A stretch of 64,000 bases of DNA from CAWCUU01 sp963798855 (GTDB taxonomy: Bacteria > Gemmatimonadota > Gemmatimonadetes > Longimicrobiales > RSA9): NCBI GenBank assembly GCA_963798855.1, contig CAWCUU010000001.1, positions 186,001-250,000 of the forward strand, given 5' to 3'. This document shows positions 15,576-24,551 of this stretch, piece by piece. Each line of letters opens with the position of its first letter. Position 1 is the stretch's first letter. A program made the position numbers and the translations under genes. The notes below the pieces were generated by a model that worked only from the letters and a program-made list of their open reading frames with translations, ran no database searches and was not told where the DNA came from.

Positions 15576-17282
15576 TCAGCGCTCTCCCAGCACGGCCGTC
15601 ACGACGACCTTCCTGCCGTCCCGCACGACCTCGATCTCGACGCTGTCGCCCGCCTGGTGTTCCCGGAGCGCGTACGTGTAGGCGTAGATGTCGGTGACGT
15701 CGCGGTCGCCGAAGCGGACGATGACGTCGCCGGCCCGGAGCCCCGCCTTCTCGGCCGGGCTGCCCTCCCGGACGCCCGTCAGACGCACGCCGTGCTCCAC
15801 CGGGGTGAAATCCGGGATGGTGCCCAGGTAGGGACCGTAGCCGCGGCCCTCCGACTCGGAGCGGGAGGCCCCGGCGTGCGGGTCGCCTGCACCGCTGCGC
15901 GGGATGAGGCGCTCGCCGTTGGCGACGCTCTCGGCGACGTCCGTCGCGAGCGCGGCGACACGATCGATGCCGGGGCCGTCGATCTTCTGCCAGTCGTCGC
16001 TCGGACGGTGGTAATCCTCGTGCACGTTCGTGAAGAAATGGAGCACGGGGATGCCTCTGCCGTAGAACGAGCTGTGGTCGCTCGCGCCGAAGCCGTCGCC
16101 GCTCATGCCCAACACGAAGGTGTCCTGCTGCGCGCGATTGGCGGAGTCGATGATGCGTCGCCATTCGTCGGCGGTGTTCACGCCGAAGACCTCGAGCCTG
16201 TCGTCGCGGAGGCGGCCGACCATGTCGAAGTTCAGCATCGCGTCGATGCGGTCGAGCGGCACGCTCGGGTGCGCGACCCAGTACGCGGAGCCGCGCAGCC
16301 CCTCCTCTTCGCCGGAGAACGCGACGAAGTAGACCGACCGCCTCGGCGCCGGCGTCGCGTGCATCCGTCGCGCGATGTCCAGGATCGCCGCGACGCCGCT
16401 GGCGTTGTCGTCCGCGCCGTTGTGGATCGCGCCGACGTCGTCCGGCGCGAGTGAGCCCGGTCCGCCGTGCCCGAGGTGGTCGTAGTGTGCGCCGAGCACG
16501 ATCGCCTCTTCGCTCAGCGCCGGATCGGCGCCCGGCAGCAGCGCGACGACGTTGCGGGCGCGGACCGTTACGGGCTCGAGGCCCACCTCGATGCCGACGG
16601 TCCGGCCGGCGCGCGCGGCTTCGCGGATGCGGTCAGCGAGCGGCGTCGCCACGGCGATGGCCGGGACGGGAGCCTCGGGGCGGCTCTCGCGCTCCAGCGA
16701 GGGCAGCGGCCGGCCTTCGGGGAAGAGAATGATGACGCCGAGCGCGCCGTGCGCGCCGGCCAAGGAGGCGAGGAAATGCTCGTCCAGCTCGCCGCTCGGA
16801 CGGTCGATCACCAGCACCTTGCCGGCGAGATCCAGGTCGGCCACTATGCGATCGCGCTGCCCCAGGCGCTCCGTGAAGAGCATGGGCGCTCGTATGCTGC
16901 GAGACGGCGAGAATCCGAAGGGCATCCAGCTCGCGCCCGGGCCGGCGGCGGACATCGCGACCGTCAGCAGAGTGCGGCCCGCAAGCCGGCTGCCGACGCG
17001 CAGCGGAAAGTCCTGGAACCAGCCACCGTCGGGCGCGCCGGGCTGGAGCCCGATGGAGCGGAAGCGAGCCGCAAGGTAGTCACCCGCGCAGTGCTCGGAG
17101 GGCGAGCCGGCCTCGCGGCCCTCGAGCGCATCATCGGCCAGGTAGCGTACGTCGGCGATGGTGCCGTGCATCGAACCGGTCAGGGCGGCGGCCGCCGGGC
17201 AGCTCGCGCCGCCCTGCGCGGCCGCCGAAAGCGGAAAGGACGCTGCGGCGATCCCGAGTATGGTCCATCGAAAACGAGACAT
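15576..17282 (-). CDS. Secreted M28 aminopeptidase with PA and PDZ domains
   Basis: 568 residues from the ATG at 17282 (MSRFRWTILGIAAASFPL signal peptide). A PA-like insert precedes the catalytic domain (about 240-460): LGAHYDHLGHGG, GADDNASGVAAILDIARRM, FSGEEEGLRGSAYW, LNFDMVGRL and NVHEDYHRPSDDW carry the two-zinc ligands and the catalytic Glu. The last 90 residues are a PDZ domain (GVREGSPAEKAGLRAGDVIV). Such proteins cut N-terminal residues from peptides in the periplasm. Upstream ATGs at 17309 are possible but would overlap the divergent gene's start region. It is divergent from the TolB-like gene with only 25 bases between the start codons. Confidence 0.9.
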   Translation of the reverse strand: MSRFRWTILGIAAASFPLSAAAQGGASCPAAAALTGSMHGTIADVRYLADDALEGREAGSPSEHCAGDYLAARFRSIGLQPGAPDGGWFQDFPLRVGSRLAGRTLLTVAMSAAGPGASWMPFGFSPSRSIRAPMLFTERLGQRDRIVADLDLAGKVLVIDRPSGELDEHFLASLAGAHGALGVIILFPEGRPLPSLERESRPEAPVPAIAVATPLADRIREAARAGRTVGIEVGLEPVTVRARNVVALLPGADPALSEEAIVLGAHYDHLGHGGPGSLAPDDVGAIHNGADDNASGVAAILDIARRMHATPAPRRSVYFVAFSGEEEGLRGSAYWVAHPSVPLDRIDAMLNFDMVGRLRDDRLEVFGVNTADEWRRIIDSANRAQQDTFVLGMSGDGFGASDHSSFYGRGIPVLHFFTNVHEDYHRPSDDWQKIDGPGIDRVAALATDVAESVANGERLIPRSGAGDPHAGASRSESEGRGYGPYLGTIPDFTPVEHGVRLTGVREGSPAEKAGLRAGDVIVRFGDRDVTDIYAYTYALREHQAGDSVEIEVVRDGRKVVVTAVLGER

Positions 17283-17307
17283 CGTCACCTTCATGGAGTC
17301 GAAAGCC

Positions 17308-18399
17308 ATGTTTCGGACGCTTCGGGTGAGCGCAATGGCCGCCGGCCTGCTCGTGCCGGCGGCGGTCGCCGCGCAACGGCCGGGCGCCTGGGCACCGGCC
17401 GCGCCGACCGATCCGCGCGAGACCCACCTCCGTAACGTAAGGCAGCTGACGTTCGGAGGGGAGAACGCGGAGGGCTACTTCTCCTTCGACGGCAAACGGC
17501 TGATCTATCAGTCCACCCCTCCGGAGGGCGGCTGCGACCAGATCTGGACCCTGGACCTCGCCTCGGGCGACCGGAAGATGGTCAGCTCCGGCGACGGCCG
17601 CACGACCTGCTCGTACTTCTATCCGCGAGGCGATCGCATCCTCTACTCCTCGACGGAGCACTACGGCTCGGCATGCCCGCCGCGGCCGGACCTGTCGAAG
17701 GGCTACGTCTGGGCGGTCTATCCTACCTTCGACATCTACATCGCCAACGCGGACGGATCGAAACGCCGCCGTCTCACGACGTCCTTCGGCTACGACGCGG
17801 AGGCCACGATCAGCCCCGTAGGCGACCGCATCGTGTTCACGAGCATGCGCGACGGGGATCTGGACCTCTACTCGATGAACCTCGATGGCAGCGACGTGGT
17901 TCGGTTGACCGATGAGCCGGGCTACGATGGCGGCGCCTTCTACAGCGCAGACGGCGCCCGGATCGTGTATCGCGCGAATCACCCCGCGGACTCCGCGGCG
18001 CTCGCGGACTACCGCGGCCTGCTGGGTGAAGGCCTGATCCGACCGACGACGCTCGAGCTGTTCGTGATGGACGCGGACGGCAGCGACAAACGGCAGGTCA
18101 CGCACAACGGCAAGGCGAACTTCGCGCCGTATTTCCACCCCTCGGGAAAGCGGATCATCTTCAGCTCCAACATGGACGATCCGAAGGGCAGGGACTTCGA
18201 CATCTACTCCATCAACGTGGACGGCAGCGGTCTCGAGCGCATCACCTATTCGGCGGAGTTCGACGGATTCCCGATGTTCAGTCCGGACGGGAGATACCTC
18301 GTGTTCGCGTCGAATCGCCACGGCGCACGATCGGGTGAGACCGACCTCTTCATTGCGGAATGGGTGGACTCGCCTGCGAGGACGGGGGCGAACCGGTGA
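17308..18399 (+). CDS. Exported TolB-like PD40 beta-propeller protein
   Basis: 363 residues; ATG follows GGAGTCGAAAGCC. Signal peptide MFRTLRVSAMAAGLLVPAAV with cleavage near VAAQ. Repeated PD40/WD40-like blades are visible (YFSFDGKRLIYQST, FYPRGDRILYSSTEH, ISPVGDRIVFTSM, FHPSGKRIIFSSN, FSPDGRYLVFASNRHG, with DLYSMNLDGSDVVRLT-type linkers). These propellers bind peptides or other ligands in the periplasm; no catalytic domain is attached. It is divergent from the M28-PDZ gene and overlaps the HAD phosphatase gene by GTGA, so the two are probably one operon. Confidence 0.85.
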   Translation: MFRTLRVSAMAAGLLVPAAVAAQRPGAWAPAAPTDPRETHLRNVRQLTFGGENAEGYFSFDGKRLIYQSTPPEGGCDQIWTLDLASGDRKMVSSGDGRTTCSYFYPRGDRILYSSTEHYGSACPPRPDLSKGYVWAVYPTFDIYIANADGSKRRRLTTSFGYDAEATISPVGDRIVFTSMRDGDLDLYSMNLDGSDVVRLTDEPGYDGGAFYSADGARIVYRANHPADSAALADYRGLLGEGLIRPTTLELFVMDADGSDKRQVTHNGKANFAPYFHPSGKRIIFSSNMDDPKGRDFDIYSINVDGSGLERITYSAEFDGFPMFSPDGRYLVFASNRHGARSGETDLFIAEWVDSPARTGANR

Positions 18400-19145
18400 T
18401 CGCCCGGCGCTGGAGAACGGCGGCGGTCGCGCTCACGGCTTCGCTGCTCACCGGCTGCGCCGGCATCCTGAGCGGAGGCGGCGCCCCCGCACCGGTGCCC
18501 CCCGACACGATTGCCGTCCGCGACACGGCACCGCTCGCGCTGCGCTGGTCGCAGCACTCCGCGGAGCACCGCGCGATCTTCTTCGAGGTCTACCGGATGG
18601 CGGAGGAGCACCTGCGTGAGATGTCGGTGGCGTATCCGGCGGGGACGTGGGCGGTGATCCTGGACGCGGACGAGACGGTCCTCGACAACTCGGAATACCA
18701 GGCACGGCTGGCGCGCAGCGGCGAGAGCTACGACACCGCGAGCTGGAACGCCTGGGTGCGTGAGGAAGTGGCGCCCGCGCTGCCGGGCGCCGCGGACTTC
18801 ATCCGCTTCGCGAGGGAGCTTGGCGGCCGCGTCGTGATCGTGACGAACCGCGACGACGCCGTCTGCCCGGCCACGCGCGAGAACCTCGCACGCCTCGAGG
18901 TCACCGTGGACCTCGTGCTGTGCAAGCCGCCGGGACCGTCGTCGAAGCAGCCGCGCTTCGATGCCGTCCAGAAGGGCACGGCTTCACCGTCGCTCCCCGC
19001 GCTGAACGTGCTCATGTGGGTCGGCGACAACATCCAGGATTTCCCGGGGCTGAGCCAGGCGACCGGCGGGGAGGAGGCGTACGAGCCGTTCGGCAGGAAG
19101 TACATCATCCTGCCGAATCCGATGTACGGATCGTGGGAGCGTTAG
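18396..19145 (+). CDS. HAD-type acid phosphatase lipoprotein (5'-nucleotidase e(P4)-like)
   Basis: 249 residues from a GTG overlapping the previous stop. Lipobox LLTGC (C21) predicts an outer-surface or periplasmic lipoprotein. The HAD nucleophile motif ILDADETVLDNS (D90, D92) and VTNRDDAVCPATRENL, with the later WVGDNIQDFP, fit the class B/HAD-IIIB phosphatase family (PF03767), which dephosphorylates nucleotides or other small phosphates outside the cytoplasm. Family length is 220-270 residues. Co-transcription with the propeller protein is likely; a functional link is not evident. Confidence 0.88.
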   Translation: MIARRWRTAAVALTASLLTGCAGILSGGGAPAPVPPDTIAVRDTAPLALRWSQHSAEHRAIFFEVYRMAEEHLREMSVAYPAGTWAVILDADETVLDNSEYQARLARSGESYDTASWNAWVREEVAPALPGAADFIRFARELGGRVVIVTNRDDAVCPATRENLARLEVTVDLVLCKPPGPSSKQPRFDAVQKGTASPSLPALNVLMWVGDNIQDFPGLSQATGGEEAYEPFGRKYIILPNPMYGSWER

Positions 19146-19221
19146 CACGAAGTGTGAAGTGGGAAGCGAGGACGGTGCAGTGAACGACCTGAAGTGGACG
19201 TTCGAAGGGAAGGAGAGCGGT

Positions 19222-20094
19222 ATGAGAGTCGGGTTCATCGGATTGGGGAGCATGGGGCGGCCGATCGCGGAGAACGTTGTCGCGGCGGGACACGATGTGG
19301 TGGCCTGGAATCGGACGCCGGAGAAGGCGAAGGGACTGGGTGCGGAGCTGGCGCCGACGCCGGCGGATGCGGCTCGAGGCGCCGAGGTGCTGGTCACCAT
19401 GGTATCCGACGACGGTGCGATCGAGGCAGTCCTCTACGGCCAGGACGGCGCGGCGTCGACGCTGCCGGAGGGCGCGGTGCACGCGTCGATGAGCACGATC
19501 GGCGTCGCCTGCTCGCGGGCGCTCGCGGCGGCGCATGAAGAGGCGGGGCAGGGCTACGTCGCATGCCCCGTTTTCGGCCGACCGGACATGGCGCAGTCCG
19601 CGAAGCTTCGCGTGCTCGCTGCGGGATCCAGAAACGCGGTGGAACGCTGCCGGCCGCTGTTCGAGGCCGTGGGGCAGGAGGTGATCGAGCTGGGCGAGAC
19701 GCCGGAGCACGCGAACCTCGTCAAGATCCTGGGAAACTTCCTGATCTCGTCCGCCATCGAGAGCATGGCGGAAGCATTCGTCGTCGGCCGGAAGGCCGGA
19801 CTGGACGCCGACCGGTTAGGCGAGATCTACGGGCGCTTCTTCGCCTCGCCGATCTATCAGCATTACGGATCGCTCGTCGCCGGCGGACGCTTCGAGCCGG
19901 CCGGCTTCAAGCTGAAGCTGGGGCTGAAGGACACGGGGCTCGCGCTCGCCGCGGCGGACGAGGCGCAGGCGCCAATGCCGGTGGCCGGCGTGATCCACGA
20001 CCACTACCTGAGCGGCGTCGCGCGCGGGCTCGGGGATCACGACTGGGCAGCGCTCGGGCGGGTCGTGGCGGAGGCGGCGGGGCTGGACGGGTAG
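19222..20094 (+). CDS. 3-hydroxyisobutyrate dehydrogenase-family NAD(P)-dependent reductase
   Basis: 290 residues. The start MRVGFIGLGSMG has AAGGAGAG upstream; an earlier in-frame ATG is rejected because the Rossmann fold begins immediately here. The GxGxxG-type motif (residues 6-11), the HASMSTIGVACSRAL substrate loop, and K168 in NLVKILGNFLI are family hallmarks, placing it with beta-hydroxyacid dehydrogenases such as glyoxylate/succinic semialdehyde reductases. The exact substrate is uncertain. It is the last plus-strand gene before a convergent junction. Confidence 0.88.
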   Translation: MRVGFIGLGSMGRPIAENVVAAGHDVVAWNRTPEKAKGLGAELAPTPADAARGAEVLVTMVSDDGAIEAVLYGQDGAASTLPEGAVHASMSTIGVACSRALAAAHEEAGQGYVACPVFGRPDMAQSAKLRVLAAGSRNAVERCRPLFEAVGQEVIELGETPEHANLVKILGNFLISSAIESMAEAFVVGRKAGLDADRLGEIYGRFFASPIYQHYGSLVAGGRFEPAGFKLKLGLKDTGLALAAADEAQAPMPVAGVIHDHYLSGVARGLGDHDWAALGRVVAEAAGLDG

Positions 20095-20127
20095 GCTGCC
20101 TCGCCGAGCAACAGCGATCACGCGAAG

Positions 20128-20160
20128 CCGCGGCCGGCCGCTACCTTATCCCGGCCGCGG
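20128..20160. terminator. Inverted repeat at the convergent junction
   Basis: CCGCGGCCGG (20128-20137) pairs with CCGGCCGCGG (20151-20160) across a 13-base loop that contains the TAG stop of the minus-strand amidohydrolase. It lies just past the dehydrogenase gene end. There is no T-tract, so it may be only a weak or factor-dependent transcription end. Confidence 0.35.
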
Positions 20161-23100
20161 TGTGCGGCTCTTCCTCAGTCCAGAGCAGGTCGGGTAGCGC
20201 GCGCTGGCGAGGCCATACCTCGTTCAGCGTGTCGCCCTCGTAGAGTCGGCCGCCTCGCATGACGTAGCGGATCGAGTCCGTGTTGCGGATGTCGTCGAGC
20301 GGATTGCGGTCGAGCACGACGAGGTCCGCGAGCTTGCCGGACTCGAGCGAGCCGATGTCCCGGTCGAGGCCGAGCGCGCGCGCACCGAAGATCGTCGCCG
20401 CCCGCAGCACCTCGTGAGGCGACATCCCTCCCTTGCTCATTGCCCACATCTCCCAGTGGTAGCCGAGTCCCTGCAGCTGACCGTGGCTGCCGATGCCGAC
20501 CATGCCGCCGGCGTCCACGATCGCCTTGGACCCCTTCGCGATGCGCGGGAACGGGTATTCCTCGTCCATGAACCAGCCGCCCGGCCCCGGCGAGCCGCCG
20601 GCACCGGTTCCCCGGCGTCGCGTCTTGCTGTCGAGCTCTTCGTGCGGCGTGAAGTGCGCGAGCTTCGCGTTGCCGTGCACGTTCTCGTGCGTGTAGAAGT
20701 AGTTCTCCGCCCACGGTCCGCCATAGGAGACGAGCAGGGTCGGGGTGTTGACGGTGCCGGACTGCGCGATCGTGCGGATGGCGTCGTCGTAGAGCGGCGT
20801 GATGGGCAGCGCGTGCTCGACACCGGCGTAGCCGTCCATGATGTGCGTCATGTCGAGCTTGTAGTCGAGCCCGCCCTCCGTCGTCGGTGATAGTCCCAGC
20901 TCCTTCGCCGCCATGATGATCCACTGCCGCTGCTGGCGGTTGCCCGTCATGTACATCTTCAGCGTCTTCGTGTCGTAGTACTGGCTGTAGCGCTCGAGCG
21001 CGTCCTTCGCCTGCTCGTAGCTCTTGATCAGCTCGCTCTCGAAGACGCCCGGGCCGGTGGAGTAGATGCGGGGGCCGACCATGTCGCCGTTCTCGACCCG
21101 GTCCTCGTAGGTGAGCACGTCGGTCGTGGACGTCTGCGGGTCGCGAGTGGTCGTCGTGCCGTAGGCGAGCGTCGCCAGGTACTGCCAAACCTGCGTGCTG
21201 TGTACGCCGGGGATCAGCCACATGGAGTGGTAGTGCGTGTCGACGAAGCCGGGGACGATCGTCTTGCCGGCGACATCGATCACCTTCGCGTTCGCCGGCA
21301 CGTTCACGCTGCCGCGCGCGCCGATCGCGGTAATGCGGTCTCCGTCCACGACGATGTCGGCGCCGTCGATGACCTCGTCGCCCTTCATCGTGATCACGCG
21401 GGCTCCGCGCAGCACGGCGACGCCGGTCGGCAGATCGCGCGCGACCTGCACGACGACCTTGCGCTCCACAGGTCTGTACTTCGCTGTCTCCGCCGAGTCC
21501 GGCTTCTCCGCTCCCGACCTCGCCGCGGCGGCGACGCTGTCGTCGAACGCCTTCGCCGCGTCCAGATCGTAGACGAAGTGGGCATTGCCGATCGAGCCGT
21601 GCACGCTGCGCCCGTCGGCGGACCAGGCCGGGAACTCGCCGCCCACCTGCGTGAGCCGACGCGCCGGGAATGCGGCGCTGGGCGGGTCCGCCACGGAAAC
21701 CGTCGGCGTCTTCCCTCCGACGAGCGGCACGGTGATCGTGTAGAGCTGGTGGTTCAACAGCGCGAGAGCCTCGCCGCCGTTCGGCGACATCAGCACGAGG
21801 TCGGCGCGCATCGGCTCTGTCGCGCCCGGCACCTTGCCACCGGTCACCTTCACGTGCTCGCGCTCGTCCGTGCCATCCCAGCGGAAGGAGACGAGCCCGT
21901 CTTCCTCCGAGTACGCGTAGATGCGGTCCTTGTCGGGGCCGAAGTGCGGATGCTCCCGGCCGCCGGCGGGGCCGATCACCGTGACGTCGCCGCCGGCGGA
22001 CGGGATCCAGACGAACTCCGCGCCGAGCGGCGCGAAGAAGCCGACCGCCTTCTGGCGCACGCGGCCGGCCGTGCGCATCGCGACGATACGGGTGCCGTCC
22101 GGCGACCATGCCGGCTGGCGATAGTACGCCTCCGTGCGCGTCAACTTCTCGGGTCGCCCGCGACCGTCGGAGCGGATGCGATACAGGTCGCCGGCGCCCC
22201 GGTCGGCCCAGCTCACGAACGCGACCCAGCGCCCGTCCGGCGACCACGCCGGCTCCGCCTGCCCGATGTCGAGTTCGGTCAGGCGCCGGGGCTGCCCGTC
22301 CGGCCAGTCCATGACGTACAGTCGGTCGAGCGCCGTGAAGGCGATCCGCCTTCCGTCCGGCGAGGGGACGGCGTCGCGGATCTGGTGAGCGGTGAAGCCC
22401 GGCGCATCATCGACACGATACTCGAAATGGGAAAGCGGGCCGAGCGCGATGTCCACGTCGGCGCTCATCGGAATGCGCCTCGCCGCGGAGCCGTCGATCG
22501 GAATGCGCCATATCTCGCCGCCGTATGAGGCGACGACGGACTTCGAGTCGGGAGCGAACGCGTAGCCTGGCAGCGCGTCGAGGGGAGCGGTGGACTCCTG
22601 GTCGTCGTGCTGGACCGGGTACGCCAGCCAGCGCTCCTCGCCGCTCTCCAGGTCACGCAGCCGCAGCCCGGTCTCCGCCTCCTCGCGCGTGCCGTACACC
22701 AGCCAGCGGCCGTCCGGCGAGAGCGCCGGGCGGAGCGCGGAGCCGTACCGGTCCGTCATCGTCGTCGTCTTGCCGGTGCGCCGGTCGTAGACCGCGAGCT
22801 GGTACTGCGGCAGCACGGCGTTGTACTCCCAGCTGCCCCGCCGCCGGGCGAACCAGATGTAGCGGCCGTCCGGCCCGAACGCCGCGCCGAGCGTCTTCAG
22901 CCGCTGCTGGCGCGGCGTGTCCGGCGGATCCTCGACGAGCGCGGCCCCGGAGCCGCCGTCGCGGTGGAAGAGCCACAGCTTCGCCCGGCCATCGCCGTCA
23001 TCGCGCGAAGCGACGATGTACTCGCCGTCCGGCGTCCATTCCGGCGACACGTAGAGGTTGTCGTTCCCCTTCGTGACCTGCGTCGAGTCGCGACCGTCGA

Positions 23101-23524
23101 GCGACAGAGTCCACAGGTTGTCGCCGCCGCTCCGATCGGAGACGAAGACGATGCGCTGTCCGTCCGGGCTGAAGCGAGGCTGCGCGTCGTACGCAATCCC
23201 GGACGTCAGCCGCGTCGCCTTGCCGCCCTCGATCGGCAGCGTGTAGAGGTCGCCCAGCAGGTCGAATACCAGCGTCCGCCCGTCGGGCGAGACGTCCACC
23301 GACATCCATGTGCCGTGGTCCGTCGTGAACGCGACGTTCCTCGCCGGCTCGAGCGGCAGCCCCTTCTTTTCTTTCTTCCCGCTCTTCGTCGTGTCCTGCA
23401 CCGCAGCCGTAGCGGAGCGGGCGGCGCGCAACGCGGAGTGGGTCGAGGGCGACGCGGGAGCCGTCGTGCAGATGCACAGCGCGACGGCCAGGACGCCGGT
23501 GGATGCGGCGGTGCGATCTGGCAT
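20141..23524 (-). CDS. TolB-propeller/amidohydrolase fusion protein, exported
   Basis: 1127 residues from the ATG at 23524, which begins a signal peptide (MPDRTAASTGVLAVALCICT); longer in-frame readings run into panE and are rejected. Residues about 45-700 form PD40 beta-propeller blades (SVDVSPDGRTLVFDLLG, FSPDGQRIVFVSDRSGGDN, WSPDGRWVAFVSWADRG and more). About 720-1095 is a metal-dependent amidohydrolase of the imidazolonepropionase/prolidase-like group, with HYH at about 759-761 and the tail SLESGKLADLVVLDRNPLDD. The usual late GTD motif reads GIGSHGQ here. Likely a periplasmic peptide or amide hydrolase; substrate unknown. It is the last gene of a minus-strand run, 89 bases after panE. 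Confidence 0.88.
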   Translation of the reverse strand: MPDRTAASTGVLAVALCICTTAPASPSTHSALRAARSATAAVQDTTKSGKKEKKGLPLEPARNVAFTTDHGTWMSVDVSPDGRTLVFDLLGDLYTLPIEGGKATRLTSGIAYDAQPRFSPDGQRIVFVSDRSGGDNLWTLSLDGRDSTQVTKGNDNLYVSPEWTPDGEYIVASRDDGDGRAKLWLFHRDGGSGAALVEDPPDTPRQQRLKTLGAAFGPDGRYIWFARRRGSWEYNAVLPQYQLAVYDRRTGKTTTMTDRYGSALRPALSPDGRWLVYGTREEAETGLRLRDLESGEERWLAYPVQHDDQESTAPLDALPGYAFAPDSKSVVASYGGEIWRIPIDGSAARRIPMSADVDIALGPLSHFEYRVDDAPGFTAHQIRDAVPSPDGRRIAFTALDRLYVMDWPDGQPRRLTELDIGQAEPAWSPDGRWVAFVSWADRGAGDLYRIRSDGRGRPEKLTRTEAYYRQPAWSPDGTRIVAMRTAGRVRQKAVGFFAPLGAEFVWIPSAGGDVTVIGPAGGREHPHFGPDKDRIYAYSEEDGLVSFRWDGTDEREHVKVTGGKVPGATEPMRADLVLMSPNGGEALALLNHQLYTITVPLVGGKTPTVSVADPPSAAFPARRLTQVGGEFPAWSADGRSVHGSIGNAHFVYDLDAAKAFDDSVAAAARSGAEKPDSAETAKYRPVERKVVVQVARDLPTGVAVLRGARVITMKGDEVIDGADIVVDGDRITAIGARGSVNVPANAKVIDVAGKTIVPGFVDTHYHSMWLIPGVHSTQVWQYLATLAYGTTTTRDPQTSTTDVLTYEDRVENGDMVGPRIYSTGPGVFESELIKSYEQAKDALERYSQYYDTKTLKMYMTGNRQQRQWIIMAAKELGLSPTTEGGLDYKLDMTHIMDGYAGVEHALPITPLYDDAIRTIAQSGTVNTPTLLVSYGGPWAENYFYTHENVHGNAKLAHFTPHEELDSKTRRRGTGAGGSPGPGGWFMDEEYPFPRIAKGSKAIVDAGGMVGIGSHGQLQGLGYHWEMWAMSKGGMSPHEVLRAATIFGARALGLDRDIGSLESGKLADLVVLDRNPLDDIRNTDSIRYVMRGGRLYEGDTLNEVWPRQRALPDLLWTEEEPHTAAGIR

Positions 23525-23613
23525 GGCAGGCTCGCTCGGCTGGAATGGATCGGATACGGCGGTGAGACGGGGAATGAGTAGGGCGGGCGGGGCGGCGCGG
23601 CAACCGCGGCGTC

Positions 23614-24543
23614 CTACCGACTGCTGACCTGAGCCGTCACCGCGGCGCCGATCGCGCCGACGGCCGTGTCGTGGACGGGCGTGGCGACTCCCGACTCGCG
23701 ACCGAATCGGGAGACGGCGCCGCTCAGGATATCGAGCTCGGTCGGACCGCCCGCCTCGACGTCGAGCAGGAAGCTCGGCTTCATTGGGTCGGGGAGACCC
23801 GCGATCAGCTCCAGGACCTGGCGCTCCTCGGCATCGTCGAGCGCCGCGCCACGGGAGCGCGCGACGAGCAGCGCTTCCCTCACGGCGCGCTCCAGCAGCA
23901 GCCGCCCTTCGGCCTTTCGGCGCAGCGGACCGACCGATGTGCGCGAGAGCCCGCAGGCCGCGGACAGCGACACGAGAAAGATGAACTTCCGCCAAAGATC
24001 GGTCGTGATGTCGCCGCTGGCTCGCGCCTCCGCACCGGCCGCCCTGAAAGCCGCTGCGATGCGCTCGGTGCGACGGGATGCCCCGCCGGCCGGCTCTCCG
24101 ACGACAACGCGCTGGAATGGGCTGCGGCGCTCGAAGACGCCCGGCTCCGCGCGAGCCGCGCTGATGTACGTGAGACCGCCGAGCAGGCGCACGACGGGGA
24201 TCCCGAGATCCCTCAACCGGTCCACGGCTTCCACCCCGTTCAGCAGCGGTAGCACGTCGGCTCCGGCGTCGGCCAGCCGCCGGGCGGCGGCTCCGAGGGA
24301 ATCGAGCGAGTACGCCTTCACGGTGACGAGCGCGAAGTCTGCCGTTCCGAGCCGCGTCACGTCCTCCTCCGCGACCACTTCGACGGCAAACTCTTCCTCG
24401 GGGGTTCGGACCCGCACGCCGCGATCGCGGATCGCCCGCAGGTTGTCTCCGCGCGCGAGCACGGCCACGTCGTTCCCCGCGCGCGCCAGGATCCCGGCGT
24501 AGTAGCCGCCGACGCCGCCAGCGCCGAGAACGGCGATGCGCAT
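23614..24543 (-). CDS. panE: 2-dehydropantoate 2-reductase-family protein
   Basis: 309 residues starting MRIAVLGAGGVGGYYAGILA, the NADP-binding motif of ketopantoate reductases, which make pantoate for coenzyme A. The C-terminal domain shows WRKFIFLVSLSAACGLSRTS (catalytic Lys in WRKF) and PSFLLDVEAGGPTELDILSG, both typical. It lies 8 bases after the channel gene and is probably in the same transcript. Family members include ones with other 2-oxoacid substrates, so the pathway assignment is likely rather than certain; coaE of the same pathway is at 38.0 kb. Confidence 0.85.
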   Translation of the reverse strand: MRIAVLGAGGVGGYYAGILARAGNDVAVLARGDNLRAIRDRGVRVRTPEEEFAVEVVAEEDVTRLGTADFALVTVKAYSLDSLGAAARRLADAGADVLPLLNGVEAVDRLRDLGIPVVRLLGGLTYISAARAEPGVFERRSPFQRVVVGEPAGGASRRTERIAAAFRAAGAEARASGDITTDLWRKFIFLVSLSAACGLSRTSVGPLRRKAEGRLLLERAVREALLVARSRGAALDDAEERQVLELIAGLPDPMKPSFLLDVEAGGPTELDILSGAVSRFGRESGVATPVHDTAVGAIGAAVTAQVSSR

Positions 24544-24551
24544 CGATCGCC

